This document shows, piece by piece, positions 8,765 through 17,925 of a stretch of 64,000 nucleotides of DNA. Source of the DNA: an uncultured Collinsella sp. (GTDB taxonomy: Bacteria; Actinomycetota; Coriobacteriia; Coriobacteriales; Coriobacteriaceae); assembly GCA_902491565.1 (NCBI GenBank), contig CABUIE010000008.1, forward strand, positions 1-64,000, given 5' to 3'. Made by a program: the position numbers and the translations under genes. A model generated the notes under the pieces. That model ran no database searches. It saw nothing but the letters and a program-made list of their open reading frames with translations, and was not told the DNA's origin. Position 1 is the first letter of the stretch; each line of letters opens with the position of its first letter.

Positions 8765-10195
8765 TTAGGAAAGGTCCTCACCATTAGAAGCAATAACTTT
8801 CTTGTACCAGTCGAAGCTCTTCTTTTTGGAACGCTTGAGGGTACCGTTGCCGGCGTCGTCGCGATCCACATAGATAAAGCCGTAGCGCTTGGACATCTCG
8901 CCCGTACCGGCGGATACCAGGTCGATCGGGCCCCAGGTGGTGTAGCCCAGCAGGTCAACGCCGTCCTCGGTCACCGCATCGCGCATCGCGGCGATATGCT
9001 GGCGCAGGTAGTCGATACGGTAGTCGTCGTTGATGGAACCATCCTCCTCGACAACATCCTTGGCGCCCAGGCCGTTCTCAACCACAAACAGCGGCTTCTG
9101 ATAACGGTCGTACAGGTCGTTGAGCGTAATGCGGAAGCCCAGTGGATCGATGGCCCAGCCCCACTGGCTCTCCTGCAGGTAGGGGTTCTTGGCGCCGGCG
9201 AAGGCGTTACCCTGGGTGCGCTCGACATCGGGGTTATTGGCACCGGCGGAGCAACGGGTGCTGTAATAGCTAAAGCTGATGAAGTCGACGGTGTTAGTGG
9301 CCAGGATCTCGCGGTCCTCGTCCGTCATGCCCACATCGATGCCTAGACGCTCGAGCTTCTTGACGGCATAGGCCGGGTAGTAGCCACGGCTCTGAACGTC
9401 GACGAAGAAGTAGTTGTCCTGATTGTCGAGCTGCGCCTGGCGCACATCGCCCGGGCGGCAGCTGTAGGGGTAGTAGCTACCTGCGGCGAGCATGCAGCCG
9501 ATCTTGACCTCGGGGTCGATCTCGTGGGCAATCTTGGTTGCCCAAGCGCTGGCGACGAGCTCGTTGTGGGCGGCCAGGTACTCGACGGCCTCCTTGTTCT
9601 CGCCTTCCTCAAAGACCAGACCGGCACCCATAAACGGCAGGTGCAGAATCATATTGATCTCGTTGAAGATAAGCCAGTACTTCACCAGGCCCTTGTAGCG
9701 GGTGAAGATCGTGGTCGCGAGGTTCTTGTAGAAGTCGATGAGCTTGCGGTTGCGCCAGCCGCCGTACTCCTTGATGAGGTGAATCGGGCAGTCGAAGTGC
9801 GTGATGGTCACGAGTGGCTCGATGCCGTGCGCCTGACACTCGCGGAACACGTCCTCGTAGAAGGCCAGGCCAGCCTCGTTGGGCTCGGTCTCGTCGCCGT
9901 TGGGGAAGATGCGGGTCCACGCCAGGCTCATGCGGAAGGTCTTAAAGCCCATCTCGGCAAAGAGGGCGATGTCCTCCTTGTAATGGTGATAGAAATCGAT
10001 GCTGGTCTGCGCGGGATAGTAATAGCCGTCCTCGAAGTCGAGCATTTTACGCTGGCCGGAGACCACCGCATAGCGCTCGGGGCCGTGCGGAGCCACGTCC
10101 ACGTTGGCAAGGCCGCGGCCGTCCACGTTATAGGCGCCCTCGCACTGGTTGGCAGCTGTCGCGCCGCCCCACAGGAAGTCATTGCGGAAAGCCAT
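8765..10195 (-). CDS. bglA: 6-phospho-beta-glucosidase, GH1 family
   Basis: A 476-residue cytoplasmic glycoside hydrolase of family 1, normal length. It opens with the GH1 signature FLWGGATAANQCEGA, has the acid/base Glu in FNEIN (about 178-182) and the nucleophile Glu in VVENGLG (about 370). The C-terminal EMSKRYGFIYVD is typical of enzymes acting on 6-phospho-beta-glucosides imported by a PTS. No PTS gene is adjacent. The start follows AAGGGAT. It is monocistronic, with a hairpin terminator downstream, and the repeat-rich region begins upstream of its start. Exact sugar preference is not visible. Confidence 0.93.
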   Translation of the reverse strand: MAFRNDFLWGGATAANQCEGAYNVDGRGLANVDVAPHGPERYAVVSGQRKMLDFEDGYYYPAQTSIDFYHHYKEDIALFAEMGFKTFRMSLAWTRIFPNGDETEPNEAGLAFYEDVFRECQAHGIEPLVTITHFDCPIHLIKEYGGWRNRKLIDFYKNLATTIFTRYKGLVKYWLIFNEINMILHLPFMGAGLVFEEGENKEAVEYLAAHNELVASAWATKIAHEIDPEVKIGCMLAAGSYYPYSCRPGDVRQAQLDNQDNYFFVDVQSRGYYPAYAVKKLERLGIDVGMTDEDREILATNTVDFISFSYYSTRCSAGANNPDVERTQGNAFAGAKNPYLQESQWGWAIDPLGFRITLNDLYDRYQKPLFVVENGLGAKDVVEEDGSINDDYRIDYLRQHIAAMRDAVTEDGVDLLGYTTWGPIDLVSAGTGEMSKRYGFIYVDRDDAGNGTLKRSKKKSFDWYKKVIASNGEDLS

Positions 10196-10356
10196 GTATC
10201 AATCCCTTCGCACGCTGTTTGTCGTGGTTTCAGTATCCCCGCAAATAGGGCCTCGCTCAACGACAGCGACGCAGGCCGATACTTCTTTTCGCACGCAGGT
10301 GCTCGACAGCCGCCCCGTCTGACACTTTTTGATACCCGCCTGCCAATCACCACAAA

Positions 10357-10587
10357 GGGGACAGGCACCTTTGTGGCGGTTGGGGGCGGTTTGTCTCGAT
10401 CTGTAACAGGTAGGCAGCCAAAACCGGGCCTGATGTTACAGATCGAGATTGTTCGGTCAGCTTCTGCAGTTTGTCTAAATCTGTAACAGGTAGAGACGAT
10501 TTAGCCCGCTAGATGTTACAGATCGAGACAGAAGATTCTAGTCGCAGGTGATGCCGAGGTTTTGCCGACGAGGCCTACGTAACCGCC
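10357..10587. repeat. Left 230-bp direct repeat bracketing the AAA ATPase
   Basis: This copy matches 11778-12010 along its whole length at high identity by eye, in the same orientation. It begins GGGGACAGGCACCTTTGTGG, contains two CTGTAACA palindromes, and its last ~45 bp copy the 3' end of the gene at 11960-12604 out of reading context (a gene-end remnant). The two repeats bound a 1.2-kb unit holding only the AAA ATPase gene. Confidence 0.85.
10394..10530. repeat. Two CTGTAACA palindromes (units 1 and 2)
   Basis: Unit 1 has perfect 15-bp arms, TCTCGATCTGTAACA (10394-10408) and its complement (10434-10448). Unit 2 has 17-bp arms (10472-10488 and 10514-10530) with two mismatches. Loops are about 25 nt, and each begins with GGTAG. 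The same family recurs at 11813-11951 and 55651-55872. The rest of the 10196-10656 gap is unassigned. Confidence 0.85.
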
Positions 10588-10656
10588 TTCGCTCAGCAAT
10601 TCATTTGACTGAATAGGAAAGAAAGGAAAAAATAGGAAAAAAAGGAAAGGAGACTT

Positions 10657-11763
10657 ATGACTGAAACCATCTTCTCCCCCTCATTTGGAAATCGCCCGTC
10701 CTATCTGGTGGGTCGCGGGAACGTGATTTCGACATTCATCTCCGGTCTTGAGCAGGAGCCGGGCAATCGAGACCGAGCCATGCTCATGCTCGGCCAGCGA
10801 GGCAGCGGCAAGACGGTTCTTCTGTGGGAACTTGCCGACCGCGCACGCAAGCTCGGTTTTGTTGTCGCCACACCCACCGTAGCCTCCGAAGATATGCTTG
10901 AGCGCATTGTTGAAAAAATCCAAGAAGCAGGCGAGCCTTATGTCAGCAAGCGTCATCTCCCCAAACTTTCTGGCGGTAGCTTGAGCGTCTTCGGCTTCTC
11001 AGCCGGTCTCGAGTTCACACGCGATGTGCAGGAGACCAAGAGTTTCCAGTTCAAACTCACGCAGCTGGCGCGCAAGCTGACCGAGCAGGGGCACGGCATC
11101 CTCATCCTTATCGATGAGCTCCAAGCTAATTCACCTGAGATTAGACAGCTCGTCACCGCCTATCAAGAGCTGGTCGGTGAGGGACTCAACGTCGCGCTTG
11201 TTATGGCAGGTCTCCCGGGAGCCGTCTGTGCAACGCTCAATGACCGCGTGCTGACATTTCTCAACCGCGCTCGCAAGGTCACGCTCGAACCGCTTTCAGT
11301 CGGAGATGTCGATGCCTATTATCAGCGGGCTTTCGAAGAGCTCGACCTTGATATTCCAGGCGATCTTCGCCTCCGTGCCGCTCGCGCAACCCAAGGCTCG
11401 CCCTATATGCTGCAGCTCATCGGCTATAACATCGGCAATCGCTGCAAGACAGGAGAACACGTAACGCCAGAGCAAGTCGACGGAGCTATCGAAGCGTCAA
11501 AAGCCGATTTCGAAAACGATGTTTGTGAAACGACGCTCGCCGCGCTATCGGACCAAGACGTCGCGTTTCTCGACGCAATGACTGATGACGAAGACGCCGT
11601 TTCGCGCATTTCCGATGTAGCGAAACGTATGTCAGTCACACCCGACTATGCGCAAAAGTATCGCCGGCGCCTCATCGACGCCGGCGTAATCGAACAGGCG
11701 CGCCGCGGTTACGTGCGTTTCGCCGTTCCATATATGGCTGACTATCTGCGCAGCCAACTCTAG
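10657..11763 (+). CDS. AAA-family ATPase, possibly mobile cassette
   Basis: A 368-residue P-loop ATPase with Walker A GQRGSGKT (about 47-54), Walker B ILILIDELQ (about 148-156), and a C-terminal winged-helix-like region (about 290-368, ISDVAKRMSVTPDYAQKYRRRL). It resembles the Orc1/Cdc6- or TniB/ExeA-like and 'archaeal-type' AAA ATPases often carried as single genes. A good RBS (AAAGGAG) precedes the ATG, within a purine-rich leader of repeated GGAAA. It is the only gene between two 230-bp direct repeats, suggesting acquisition or loss by recombination. Substrate and partners are unknown. Confidence 0.8.
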   Translation: MTETIFSPSFGNRPSYLVGRGNVISTFISGLEQEPGNRDRAMLMLGQRGSGKTVLLWELADRARKLGFVVATPTVASEDMLERIVEKIQEAGEPYVSKRHLPKLSGGSLSVFGFSAGLEFTRDVQETKSFQFKLTQLARKLTEQGHGILILIDELQANSPEIRQLVTAYQELVGEGLNVALVMAGLPGAVCATLNDRVLTFLNRARKVTLEPLSVGDVDAYYQRAFEELDLDIPGDLRLRAARATQGSPYMLQLIGYNIGNRCKTGEHVTPEQVDGAIEASKADFENDVCETTLAALSDQDVAFLDAMTDDEDAVSRISDVAKRMSVTPDYAQKYRRRLIDAGVIEQARRGYVRFAVPYMADYLRSQL

Positions 11764-11777
11764 GCAGCCACCGCAAT

Positions 11778-12010
11778 GGGGACAGGCACCTTTGTGGTGG
11801 TTTGGGCCCGTTTGTCTCGATCTGTAACAGGTAGGCCGTCAAAACCGGGCCTGGTGTTACAGATCGAGATTGTTCGGTCTGTCCCCTGCAGTTTGTCTAA
11901 ATCTGTAACAGGTAGAGACGATTTAGCCCGCTAGATGTTACAGATCGAGACGGAAGATTCTAGTCCACGGTGATGTCGAGGTTCTTGCCGATGAGGCCTA
12001 CGTAGCCGCC
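11778..12010. repeat. Right 230-bp direct repeat bracketing the AAA ATPase
   Basis: Same-orientation partner of 10357-10587. This copy is continuous with an intact gene: its last 51 bp are the 3' end of the DUF4867-like gene on the - strand. It is therefore the likely ancestral copy. Confidence 0.85.
11813..11951. repeat. Two CTGTAACA palindromes (units 3 and 4)
   Basis: Unit 3 has 15-bp arms at 11815-11829 and 11855-11869. Unit 4 has arms at 11894-11910 and 11936-11951. They correspond one to one with units 1 and 2 because they lie in the direct repeat. They sit in the space between two converging genes. Confidence 0.85.
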
Positions 12011-12604
12011 CTCGGCAGCCTTGGGGCTGTCAGCATGGCAGAGAACCCACTTGTCGGCCTTCCAGTAGCAGTAGCTGTCGCCGGCCGTGGGCATGTCGGC
12101 CGCAGCCTCGGGGCGCGGGCCGTTGGTGCCGGCGGGCAGCGCCACCATCACCTGGAAGCCACCGTCGTCGACCATGCACGGCGTGTAGTGGAGCGTGGTG
12201 TTGAAGACTTCGACGACCGTACCCGCCGGCACGCGAAACGCCTTGACGCACGCGGTGTCGAGCTTGCCGTCCTCGATCTCCCAGCGATGCGCCACGAGCA
12301 GGATAAAGTCGCGAGCGCCCAAGTTGAATTCGCTCGCGCGGTGATACTCCAGGCAGTTGAGTCGTGTATTGTGGCCGTTGCACCAGCCGAGCTGGAAGGG
12401 ACGGCCACCAAACATGAGAAAGCCAAGCTTGTCGGCATCCTTGACGTCCTCGAGCTCCGGCGCACTCGCAACGTACTTGCTGCCCTCGGAAATGGGCGTG
12501 GCAGAGAGCGCCTCGAGCACGGGCGACGTAAGCTCGGACGGAACGTTATCCCAAACGTTGCCATAGGACTTGAACTCGGGATCGTTGACAGAGTAGATAT
12601 GCAT
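11960..12604 (-). CDS. DUF4867-like protein
   Basis: A 214-residue soluble protein starting MHIYSVND at 12604, preceded by AGGAG. A longer open frame upstream is not supported. The sequence (VPAGTVVEVFNTTLHYTPC, then FQVMVALPAGTN) suggests a cupin-like beta-barrel and matches my recollection of DUF4867, a family often found with sugar metabolism genes. Its 3' end is duplicated beyond the AAA ATPase at about 10540-10587. It is followed upstream, on the same strand, by luxS, 124 bp away. Biochemical function is unknown. Confidence 0.75.
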   Translation of the reverse strand: MHIYSVNDPEFKSYGNVWDNVPSELTSPVLEALSATPISEGSKYVASAPELEDVKDADKLGFLMFGGRPFQLGWCNGHNTRLNCLEYHRASEFNLGARDFILLVAHRWEIEDGKLDTACVKAFRVPAGTVVEVFNTTLHYTPCMVDDGGFQVMVALPAGTNGPRPEAAADMPTAGDSYCYWKADKWVLCHADSPKAAEGGYVGLIGKNLDITVD

Positions 12605-12728
12605 GTTCGCTCCTGTTCGTTTATGTGACAGTATGAACATTCTAGAACAAACATAAGCGATTTTAAACACTCGTCCCGACCACTCAGCAAAAAGGCGCCC
12701 AATGCGCGCGTTTTGGGCGATAAAGCCC

Positions 12729-13217
12729 TTACGCCTGCTGATAGTGCAGGTGCTTCTCGTCGATATCGGCCAGGTCGCGGTCGAGGTAGCGGCGCGCAAG
12801 CCAGTTGGCCATGGGGAGGTTCTGGTCCAGGTAGTTACCGCACTCCTCGGGAGCGGCACCGGGGACATCGCCCTCAAAGCCGGCGACAAACTCGAACAGC
12901 TCACGCACGAGCGGCAGGATCTCCTCGCTCGTCACCTCGCCAAACACAACCAGGTAAAAGCCCGTGCGGCAGCCCATGGGGCCAAAGTAGACAATGCGGC
13001 CCGACCACTCGGCATGATTGCGAAGGAACGTCGCGCCCAGGTGCTCGATGGTGTGGCACTCGGCCGTGTTCATGACCGGCTCCTTGTTGGGCGTGGTCAG
13101 GCGCAGGTCAAAGGTGGTGACGGCGGCCCCGGTCGCCGGATCGCGGTCGATGCGGCTCACATACACGCCGGGCTCAAGCAACAGATGGTCAACGGAAAAG
13201 CTCGCAATGCGCTCCAT
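12729..13217 (-). CDS. luxS: S-ribosylhomocysteine lyase LuxS
   Basis: A 162-residue enzyme that splits S-ribosylhomocysteine into homocysteine and DPD, the precursor of autoinducer-2, in the activated methyl cycle. The metal site HTIEH is at residues 55-59, the third ligand Cys is in PEECGNY (about 128), and the catalytic Cys is in FGPMGCRTGFY (about 84). Length is standard. The start follows GAGAGGAT. No pfs or metK lies nearby. Confidence 0.96.
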   Translation of the reverse strand: MERIASFSVDHLLLEPGVYVSRIDRDPATGAAVTTFDLRLTTPNKEPVMNTAECHTIEHLGATFLRNHAEWSGRIVYFGPMGCRTGFYLVVFGEVTSEEILPLVRELFEFVAGFEGDVPGAAPEECGNYLDQNLPMANWLARRYLDRDLADIDEKHLHYQQA

Positions 13218-13240
13218 GGCAGATCCTCTCGGTAGTCAAT

Positions 13241-13310
13241 TTGGGACGGGCTCTTTTAGCTGGTTCGAATGGTCGCACCAATCATAACAGTCAAAAAAGC
13301 CCCGTCCCAA
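13241..13310. repeat. Inverted repeat between luxS and the nucleoside hydrolase
   Basis: Arms TTGGGACGGGCTCTTTT (13241-13257) and AAAAAAGCCCCGTCCCAA (13293-13310) enclose about 35 nt. It lies just after the nucleoside hydrolase stop and before luxS on the - strand. T runs in both arms make a terminator role plausible. Confidence 0.6.
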
Positions 13311-13319
13311 AAAGACAAC

Positions 13320-14294
13320 TTAGCCAAGGACACGGGCCATACGCGTCTTGAACTCGGACAGGAAGCGCGGAGCATCCACGGTCAGTGCCACAAGCGCGCT
13401 CTTGTCCGGATCGGACAGGCGGCGCTCATCGCAGATGGTGCGACCGCGGTACTCGCCCAGCAGATCAACACGCAGGTTGCAGCCGAGCGCACCTACGAGT
13501 GTGGGGTCGATCGCCACGGCAACGGCCAGCGGATCGTGCAGCGCACAACCACCCAGGTAGGGTGCGTTCATCTCGTACGAGCCAATGTAGTGCTCGACCA
13601 TGCTCGCAAATGCGCAGCCCGCCATGGTGCCCGAGCCCGTCCAGCCGGCAATGTCGCGGCGTGTGAGCACCACGCGATGCGTCACGTCCAGACCCACCAT
13701 GGTGAGCTTACGGCCCGAGCGCAGCACCGCGTCGGCTGCCTCGGGGTCGCTCGCCATGTTGGCCTCGGCGCCCGCGCTCACGTTACCGGGCACGGTAAGG
13801 GCGCCGCCCATCACGACCACGCGGCCGATGGACATCATCGCCGCCGCATCGCGCTCCAGGGCGAGCGCCAGGTTGGAGAGCGGGCCAGTCGCTACGTAGA
13901 CCAGATCGGGACCATAGGTGCGCGCGGCATCAATCAGATAATCGACCGCGGCGTTGCCGTCGGCCGAGGTCGCCCCCACCGGCTCGTAGGGCGACGCGGG
14001 CACGCTCGCGCCGCCGATGCCGTTCTTGCCGTGAATGAGCGCGGTGGACGCCGGCGGCGTATAGGGCTCAGTCGCCTGCAGAGGACGGTCGGCACCCAGG
14101 TACACCGGAACCTCGGGGCGACCCAGCAGATCGAGCACCGCCAGGCAGTTGTGCGCCGATTGCTCGACGCGCACGTTGCCAAAGCACGTGGTGATGCCCA
14201 CGAGCTCCACCTCGGGGCTCGCGATGGCATAGGCCAGCGCCATCGCATCGTCCACACCCATATCCAGATCAAGGATCAGCTTCTTGATTGCCAT
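13320..14294 (-). CDS. Inosine-uridine-preferring nucleoside hydrolase
   Basis: A 324-residue hydrolase of the IU-nucleoside hydrolase family, cleaving the N-glycosidic bond of ribonucleosides to base and ribose. The N-terminal DLDMGVDDAMAL carries the Ca2+-binding Asp cluster (D9, D11, D15, D16). A conserved HDPLAVAVAID lies near residue 240, and the VATGPLSNLALAL segment is typical. It is 30 bp downstream of ribokinase on the same strand, so the released ribose can be phosphorylated at once. Substrate range is not determined from sequence. Confidence 0.93.
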   Translation of the reverse strand: MAIKKLILDLDMGVDDAMALAYAIASPEVELVGITTCFGNVRVEQSAHNCLAVLDLLGRPEVPVYLGADRPLQATEPYTPPASTALIHGKNGIGGASVPASPYEPVGATSADGNAAVDYLIDAARTYGPDLVYVATGPLSNLALALERDAAAMMSIGRVVVMGGALTVPGNVSAGAEANMASDPEAADAVLRSGRKLTMVGLDVTHRVVLTRRDIAGWTGSGTMAGCAFASMVEHYIGSYEMNAPYLGGCALHDPLAVAVAIDPTLVGALGCNLRVDLLGEYRGRTICDERRLSDPDKSALVALTVDAPRFLSEFKTRMARVLG

Positions 14295-14324
14295 TGTTCT
14301 ACTCCGCTTCTCCGTCTTTATCGT

Positions 14325-15287
14325 TTAACCAAACCAATGTTCAACTTCGGCGCGCGTGGGAATCGATTGCTGAGCGCCCAGGCGCGACACCGTCACTGCC
14401 GAGGCGCGAGCACCCGCAGCCATGCACTCAAAGAGCGGCAAGCCCTCTAGGCGAGCCGCCGCCAACGCGCCGATAAACGTATCGCCGGCGGCCGTGGTAT
14501 CGACTACCGTACTCGAAAGTGCCGGCATGCGCAGCAGCTCGCCGTCATCGCCGAGCGTAACCGACCCGGCGCCGCCCAACGTGATGACCGCAGCTCCGGC
14601 GCCCTTGTCGAGCAGTGCATTGAGCGCGGCGACGCAACTCGCATCATCCGTGGGCAGAATGCCCGTCAGCACCTGGCACTCGGTCTCGTTGGGGCAGACC
14701 AGGTCGACCGCGGACCAGGCCTCCGCAGGCACATCGCAGGCAGGCGCCGGATTAAAGACTGTATAGAACCCGAGCTCGTGAGCGCAAACAAGCGCCTCGG
14801 CCGTCGCTACAAGGTCGCATTCACCCTGGGCGATAAAGACGCTTCCGGCAGCCGGGGCAATCTTGCTGGCGTCACTATCGAGTTCATCGGCCACCAGACG
14901 CCTCAGCGCGCGGGCAACGTCCTCGCCCGCAAGCGCATGGTTGGCGCCCGGCGACAGCACGATGCGGTTGTCTCCCTCGCAGCGAATGATGGTCGCCGTT
15001 CCCGTCTCCACATCATCGCGATGCACTACAAAGTCACAGTCCACGCCGGCGTCTTGGAGCCCCGCCACGAGCGACGCGCCGAACGCGTCGCGACCGACCG
15101 CGCCGATCATGTGCGTGCAAGCGCCCATACGCGCGGCAGCTACGGCCTGATTGGCGCCCTTGCCGCCGGCGTTGGTGATAAACCCGCTGCCGCCGACGGT
15201 CTCGCCCGCACGCGGTATGCGCTCGCACGCCACCGAAAGGTCCATGTTCATGCTGCCGAACACCGCAACGATGCCGCGATCTGCCAT
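14325..15287 (-). CDS. rbsK: Ribokinase
   Basis: A 320-residue PfkB-family sugar kinase making ribose 5-phosphate. Motifs: GSMNMDL at the start, GGKGANQAVAA (about 40), and the C-terminal DTTAAGDTFIGAL with the catalytic Asp. The start at 15287 is chosen because AGGAGG sits just upstream; a longer frame would add 18 unsupported residues. It leads a two-gene ribonucleoside salvage operon with the nucleoside hydrolase. Confidence 0.94.
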   Translation of the reverse strand: MADRGIVAVFGSMNMDLSVACERIPRAGETVGGSGFITNAGGKGANQAVAAARMGACTHMIGAVGRDAFGASLVAGLQDAGVDCDFVVHRDDVETGTATIIRCEGDNRIVLSPGANHALAGEDVARALRRLVADELDSDASKIAPAAGSVFIAQGECDLVATAEALVCAHELGFYTVFNPAPACDVPAEAWSAVDLVCPNETECQVLTGILPTDDASCVAALNALLDKGAGAAVITLGGAGSVTLGDDGELLRMPALSSTVVDTTAAGDTFIGALAAARLEGLPLFECMAAGARASAVTVSRLGAQQSIPTRAEVEHWFG

Positions 15288-15474
15288 GGAAACCTCCTCA
15301 TCTGCGGGCCTTATGCCCACCGCCAGCCGTCGATCGTGCACTCTCGCACCCCCTATAACTTTAGTTCACTTTGATGTGGACGCGCGCTTGAGCTTGCGCC
15401 AGCAGCAAGCATTCACAGGAGCAGGCAGCTACAATGAAGGCGTGCTGATTATTCTCGTCATTGGATGATGTTTT

Positions 15475-17691
15475 ATGGAACAACTCTCGCAATCGGGCTC
15501 GCGCGGTCGACGCCGCACGGGCAACGAGCCGGCGCCGCACGAACGCGTGAAGGGCGAACGCCGTGCCAACGAACCGCGACGCACCGTGAGCTCCCATCGT
15601 GCTTCTGCCAACAACGCGGGCCGCGCCAACACTCCCGCCGCGGAGCAGACGCCTGCTCGCCCCAAATCCCGCTACATCCCTGCCCTTGACGGCCTGCGTA
15701 CGCTCGCCGTCGTCGCGGTGGTGCTCTATCACCTTAACCTCACGTGGGCGCAGGGCGGCCTGCTTGGCGTCACGATCTTCTTTGTGCTTTCGGGCTATCT
15801 GATCACGCGCTTGCTGCTCAACGAAGTCGCTAAGACCGGACGCATCGACCTTAAGAGCTTCTGGATTCGCCGCATCCGTCGCCTGGTCCCCGCCGTGGTA
15901 ACCGTCGTGGTGGTGACCTGCGCGCTGTGTACCGTCTTCAACCACGTGATGCTCACCAAGATGCGCCCCGACATCTTGCCGTCGCTGCTGTTCTTTAACA
16001 ACTGGTGGCAGATTGCTCAAAACGTCTCGTACTTCAATGCTCTGGGCGACCCCTCACCGCTCACGCACTTTTGGTCGCTTGCCATCGAGGAACAGTTCTA
16101 CCTGATTTGGCCGCCGCTGCTGTTTGCCATGGTATCCATGCATGTGAGCAAGCCCACCACGCGCCGCGTGGTTCTGGGCCTTGCCGTGGTATCTGCCCTA
16201 GCCATGATGGTGCTTTACAACCCTGCCGCCGACCCCAGCCGCGTGTACTACGGCACCGACACCCGCGTGTTCTCGCTGCTGCTGGGTGCCTGGATGGCCT
16301 TTATCCCCGATCGCGACCTGGCGCCGGTGCGTCTCGCTCATCGTTTGGGGCTCAATCGCCTGGCTGGCGCCGCCAAGCACGGCAAGAACGCCGAGGGCAA
16401 ACCTGGCGAGAAGGCCGACGAAGCAGCCGAGACCGCCCCGGCACAGCCGAGCGCCCTCGTGCGTTTTTGGTCCTCGCCCGCATCCATCGATGTGTTGGGC
16501 GTCGTGGGTCTGGTTGGCCTTGCCGCCATGGTCGCGCTCACCAACGGCTACACCGCCTTCCAGTATCGCGGAGGCACGCTGCTGTGCTCGATCCTCACGC
16601 TCATGGTCATCGCGGCCTGCGTGCAGCCCCAGGGAATGGTTGCCCGCGCGCTGTCCGCCGAGCCACTCGTGTGGGTTGGCAAGCGCTCCTACAGCATCTA
16701 CCTGTGGCACTATCCGCTGCTGCTCCTCATGAACCCGGTCGCCAACATCAACGATACGCCGTGGTGGCAGTACATTTTGCAGGTGTTGTTGGTGGTCGCC
16801 GTGGCAGAGTGCTGCTATCGCTTTATCGAGACTCCGTTTAGGAAGGGCGCCTTTGGGCGCACCGTCGCCGAATTCCGCGATGGCACCACCACGCCCGCCA
16901 ACTGGGCACGCACGCACATCCCTGTCTGCGCAGCCTGCGCTGTCGTGTTGGTCGTTGCACTGGGCGGCCTGATCTTTGTGCCCGAGACGTCTGCGCTGAG
17001 CGGCGAGGGCGCCGAAGTTCTGAACAAGGAAGCCAAGAACACCGCGCCCACCGACCAGCAGGCGGCCGACGACACCGACAAGGACAACGACGGCTTCCCC
17101 GATGGCTCCTACGATCTGCTTATGATCGGCGACTCCGTGTCGCTGCGTGCCGTGGACACCTTTGACGGCGTGTTCCCGCACAGCCATATCGATGCCGAAA
17201 AGGGCCGCCAGTTCGATGCGGGCCGTGCGACATTTGAGGGCTATATCCAGCAGAACCTTGCCGGCAAGATCGTGGTCTTTGCCCTGGGCACCAACGGCTT
17301 GGTAACCGACGACCAGATCGACGCCATCATGGCCGATGCGGGAGATAAGCGTATGGTGGTGTTTGTGAACACGCGCAGCCCGCAGCCGTGGGTTGGCTCT
17401 ACCAACCAGGCCATCGCCAACGCCGCTACGCGCTACAAGAACGTGCGCGTTATCGACTGGTACGGATACAGTGCCAACCGCAACGACCTGTTCGATGGCG
17501 ATGGCACGCATCTATCGACCACTGGCGTGACTGAGTACCTCAACTTGATCCACGATGCAGTCAAGAAGGACCTGCCCGTACACCCCGAGGATCACGTCAA
17601 CGATCCGCAGCCGGCAGCCGTCAAGTCTGCCACCGACGCGCTCGTCAATGCGCTCGCTCTCAAGCCGCACAAGTTGGGCACCGACAAGTAA
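15475..17691 (+). CDS. Acyltransferase-3 / SGNH membrane O-acyltransferase (OatA-like)
   Basis: A 738-residue integral membrane protein. A basic, disordered N-terminus (about 60 residues) precedes an acyltransferase-3 domain starting IPALDGLRTLAVVAVVLYHL, with FFVLSGYLIT and HFWSLAIEEQFYLIWP motifs and about ten TM segments. A further TM (about 480-500) leads to an extracellular SGNH domain with the GDSVSLR nucleophile block (about 550) and DGTHLS (Asp/His). This is the architecture of peptidoglycan O-acetyltransferase OatA; other envelope polymers are possible. An intracellular loop rich in Lys/Glu/Ala (about 300-325) is an insertion. Monocistronic, with a strong hairpin after the stop. Confidence 0.9.
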   Translation: MEQLSQSGSRGRRRTGNEPAPHERVKGERRANEPRRTVSSHRASANNAGRANTPAAEQTPARPKSRYIPALDGLRTLAVVAVVLYHLNLTWAQGGLLGVTIFFVLSGYLITRLLLNEVAKTGRIDLKSFWIRRIRRLVPAVVTVVVVTCALCTVFNHVMLTKMRPDILPSLLFFNNWWQIAQNVSYFNALGDPSPLTHFWSLAIEEQFYLIWPPLLFAMVSMHVSKPTTRRVVLGLAVVSALAMMVLYNPAADPSRVYYGTDTRVFSLLLGAWMAFIPDRDLAPVRLAHRLGLNRLAGAAKHGKNAEGKPGEKADEAAETAPAQPSALVRFWSSPASIDVLGVVGLVGLAAMVALTNGYTAFQYRGGTLLCSILTLMVIAACVQPQGMVARALSAEPLVWVGKRSYSIYLWHYPLLLLMNPVANINDTPWWQYILQVLLVVAVAECCYRFIETPFRKGAFGRTVAEFRDGTTTPANWARTHIPVCAACAVVLVVALGGLIFVPETSALSGEGAEVLNKEAKNTAPTDQQAADDTDKDNDGFPDGSYDLLMIGDSVSLRAVDTFDGVFPHSHIDAEKGRQFDAGRATFEGYIQQNLAGKIVVFALGTNGLVTDDQIDAIMADAGDKRMVVFVNTRSPQPWVGSTNQAIANAATRYKNVRVIDWYGYSANRNDLFDGDGTHLSTTGVTEYLNLIHDAVKKDLPVHPEDHVNDPQPAAVKSATDALVNALALKPHKLGTDK

Positions 17692-17714
17692 CCTGCAGCG
17701 CAAACTTCCCACAT

Positions 17715-17752
17715 CCGGAGGGGGCGTCTGCCGTGGCAGACGCCCCCTCCGG
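17715..17752 (+). terminator. Very strong hairpin after the acyltransferase
   Basis: An 18-bp perfect stem (17715-17732 with 17735-17752) with a 2-nt gap at the apex, just downstream of the stop. It lacks a T run, so it could be a terminator or an mRNA-stabilising hairpin. A related GGGACGTTCC motif follows at about 17759. Confidence 0.75.
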
Positions 17753-17925
17753 CAGTTAGGGACGTTCCTTATGTACCGGTACCTAGGGACACTCCTGGCG
17801 CAGCCAATGAAGACCTCTACGGATGAATTCCAGGCCGCTCCGTCGCTCAAGACATCGTTTCCGCGCCTCGTGCCTGCCCCAAACAATCAAAACAAGCCCT
17901 TTTCGCCGCACCCTCAAAGGTCTGT

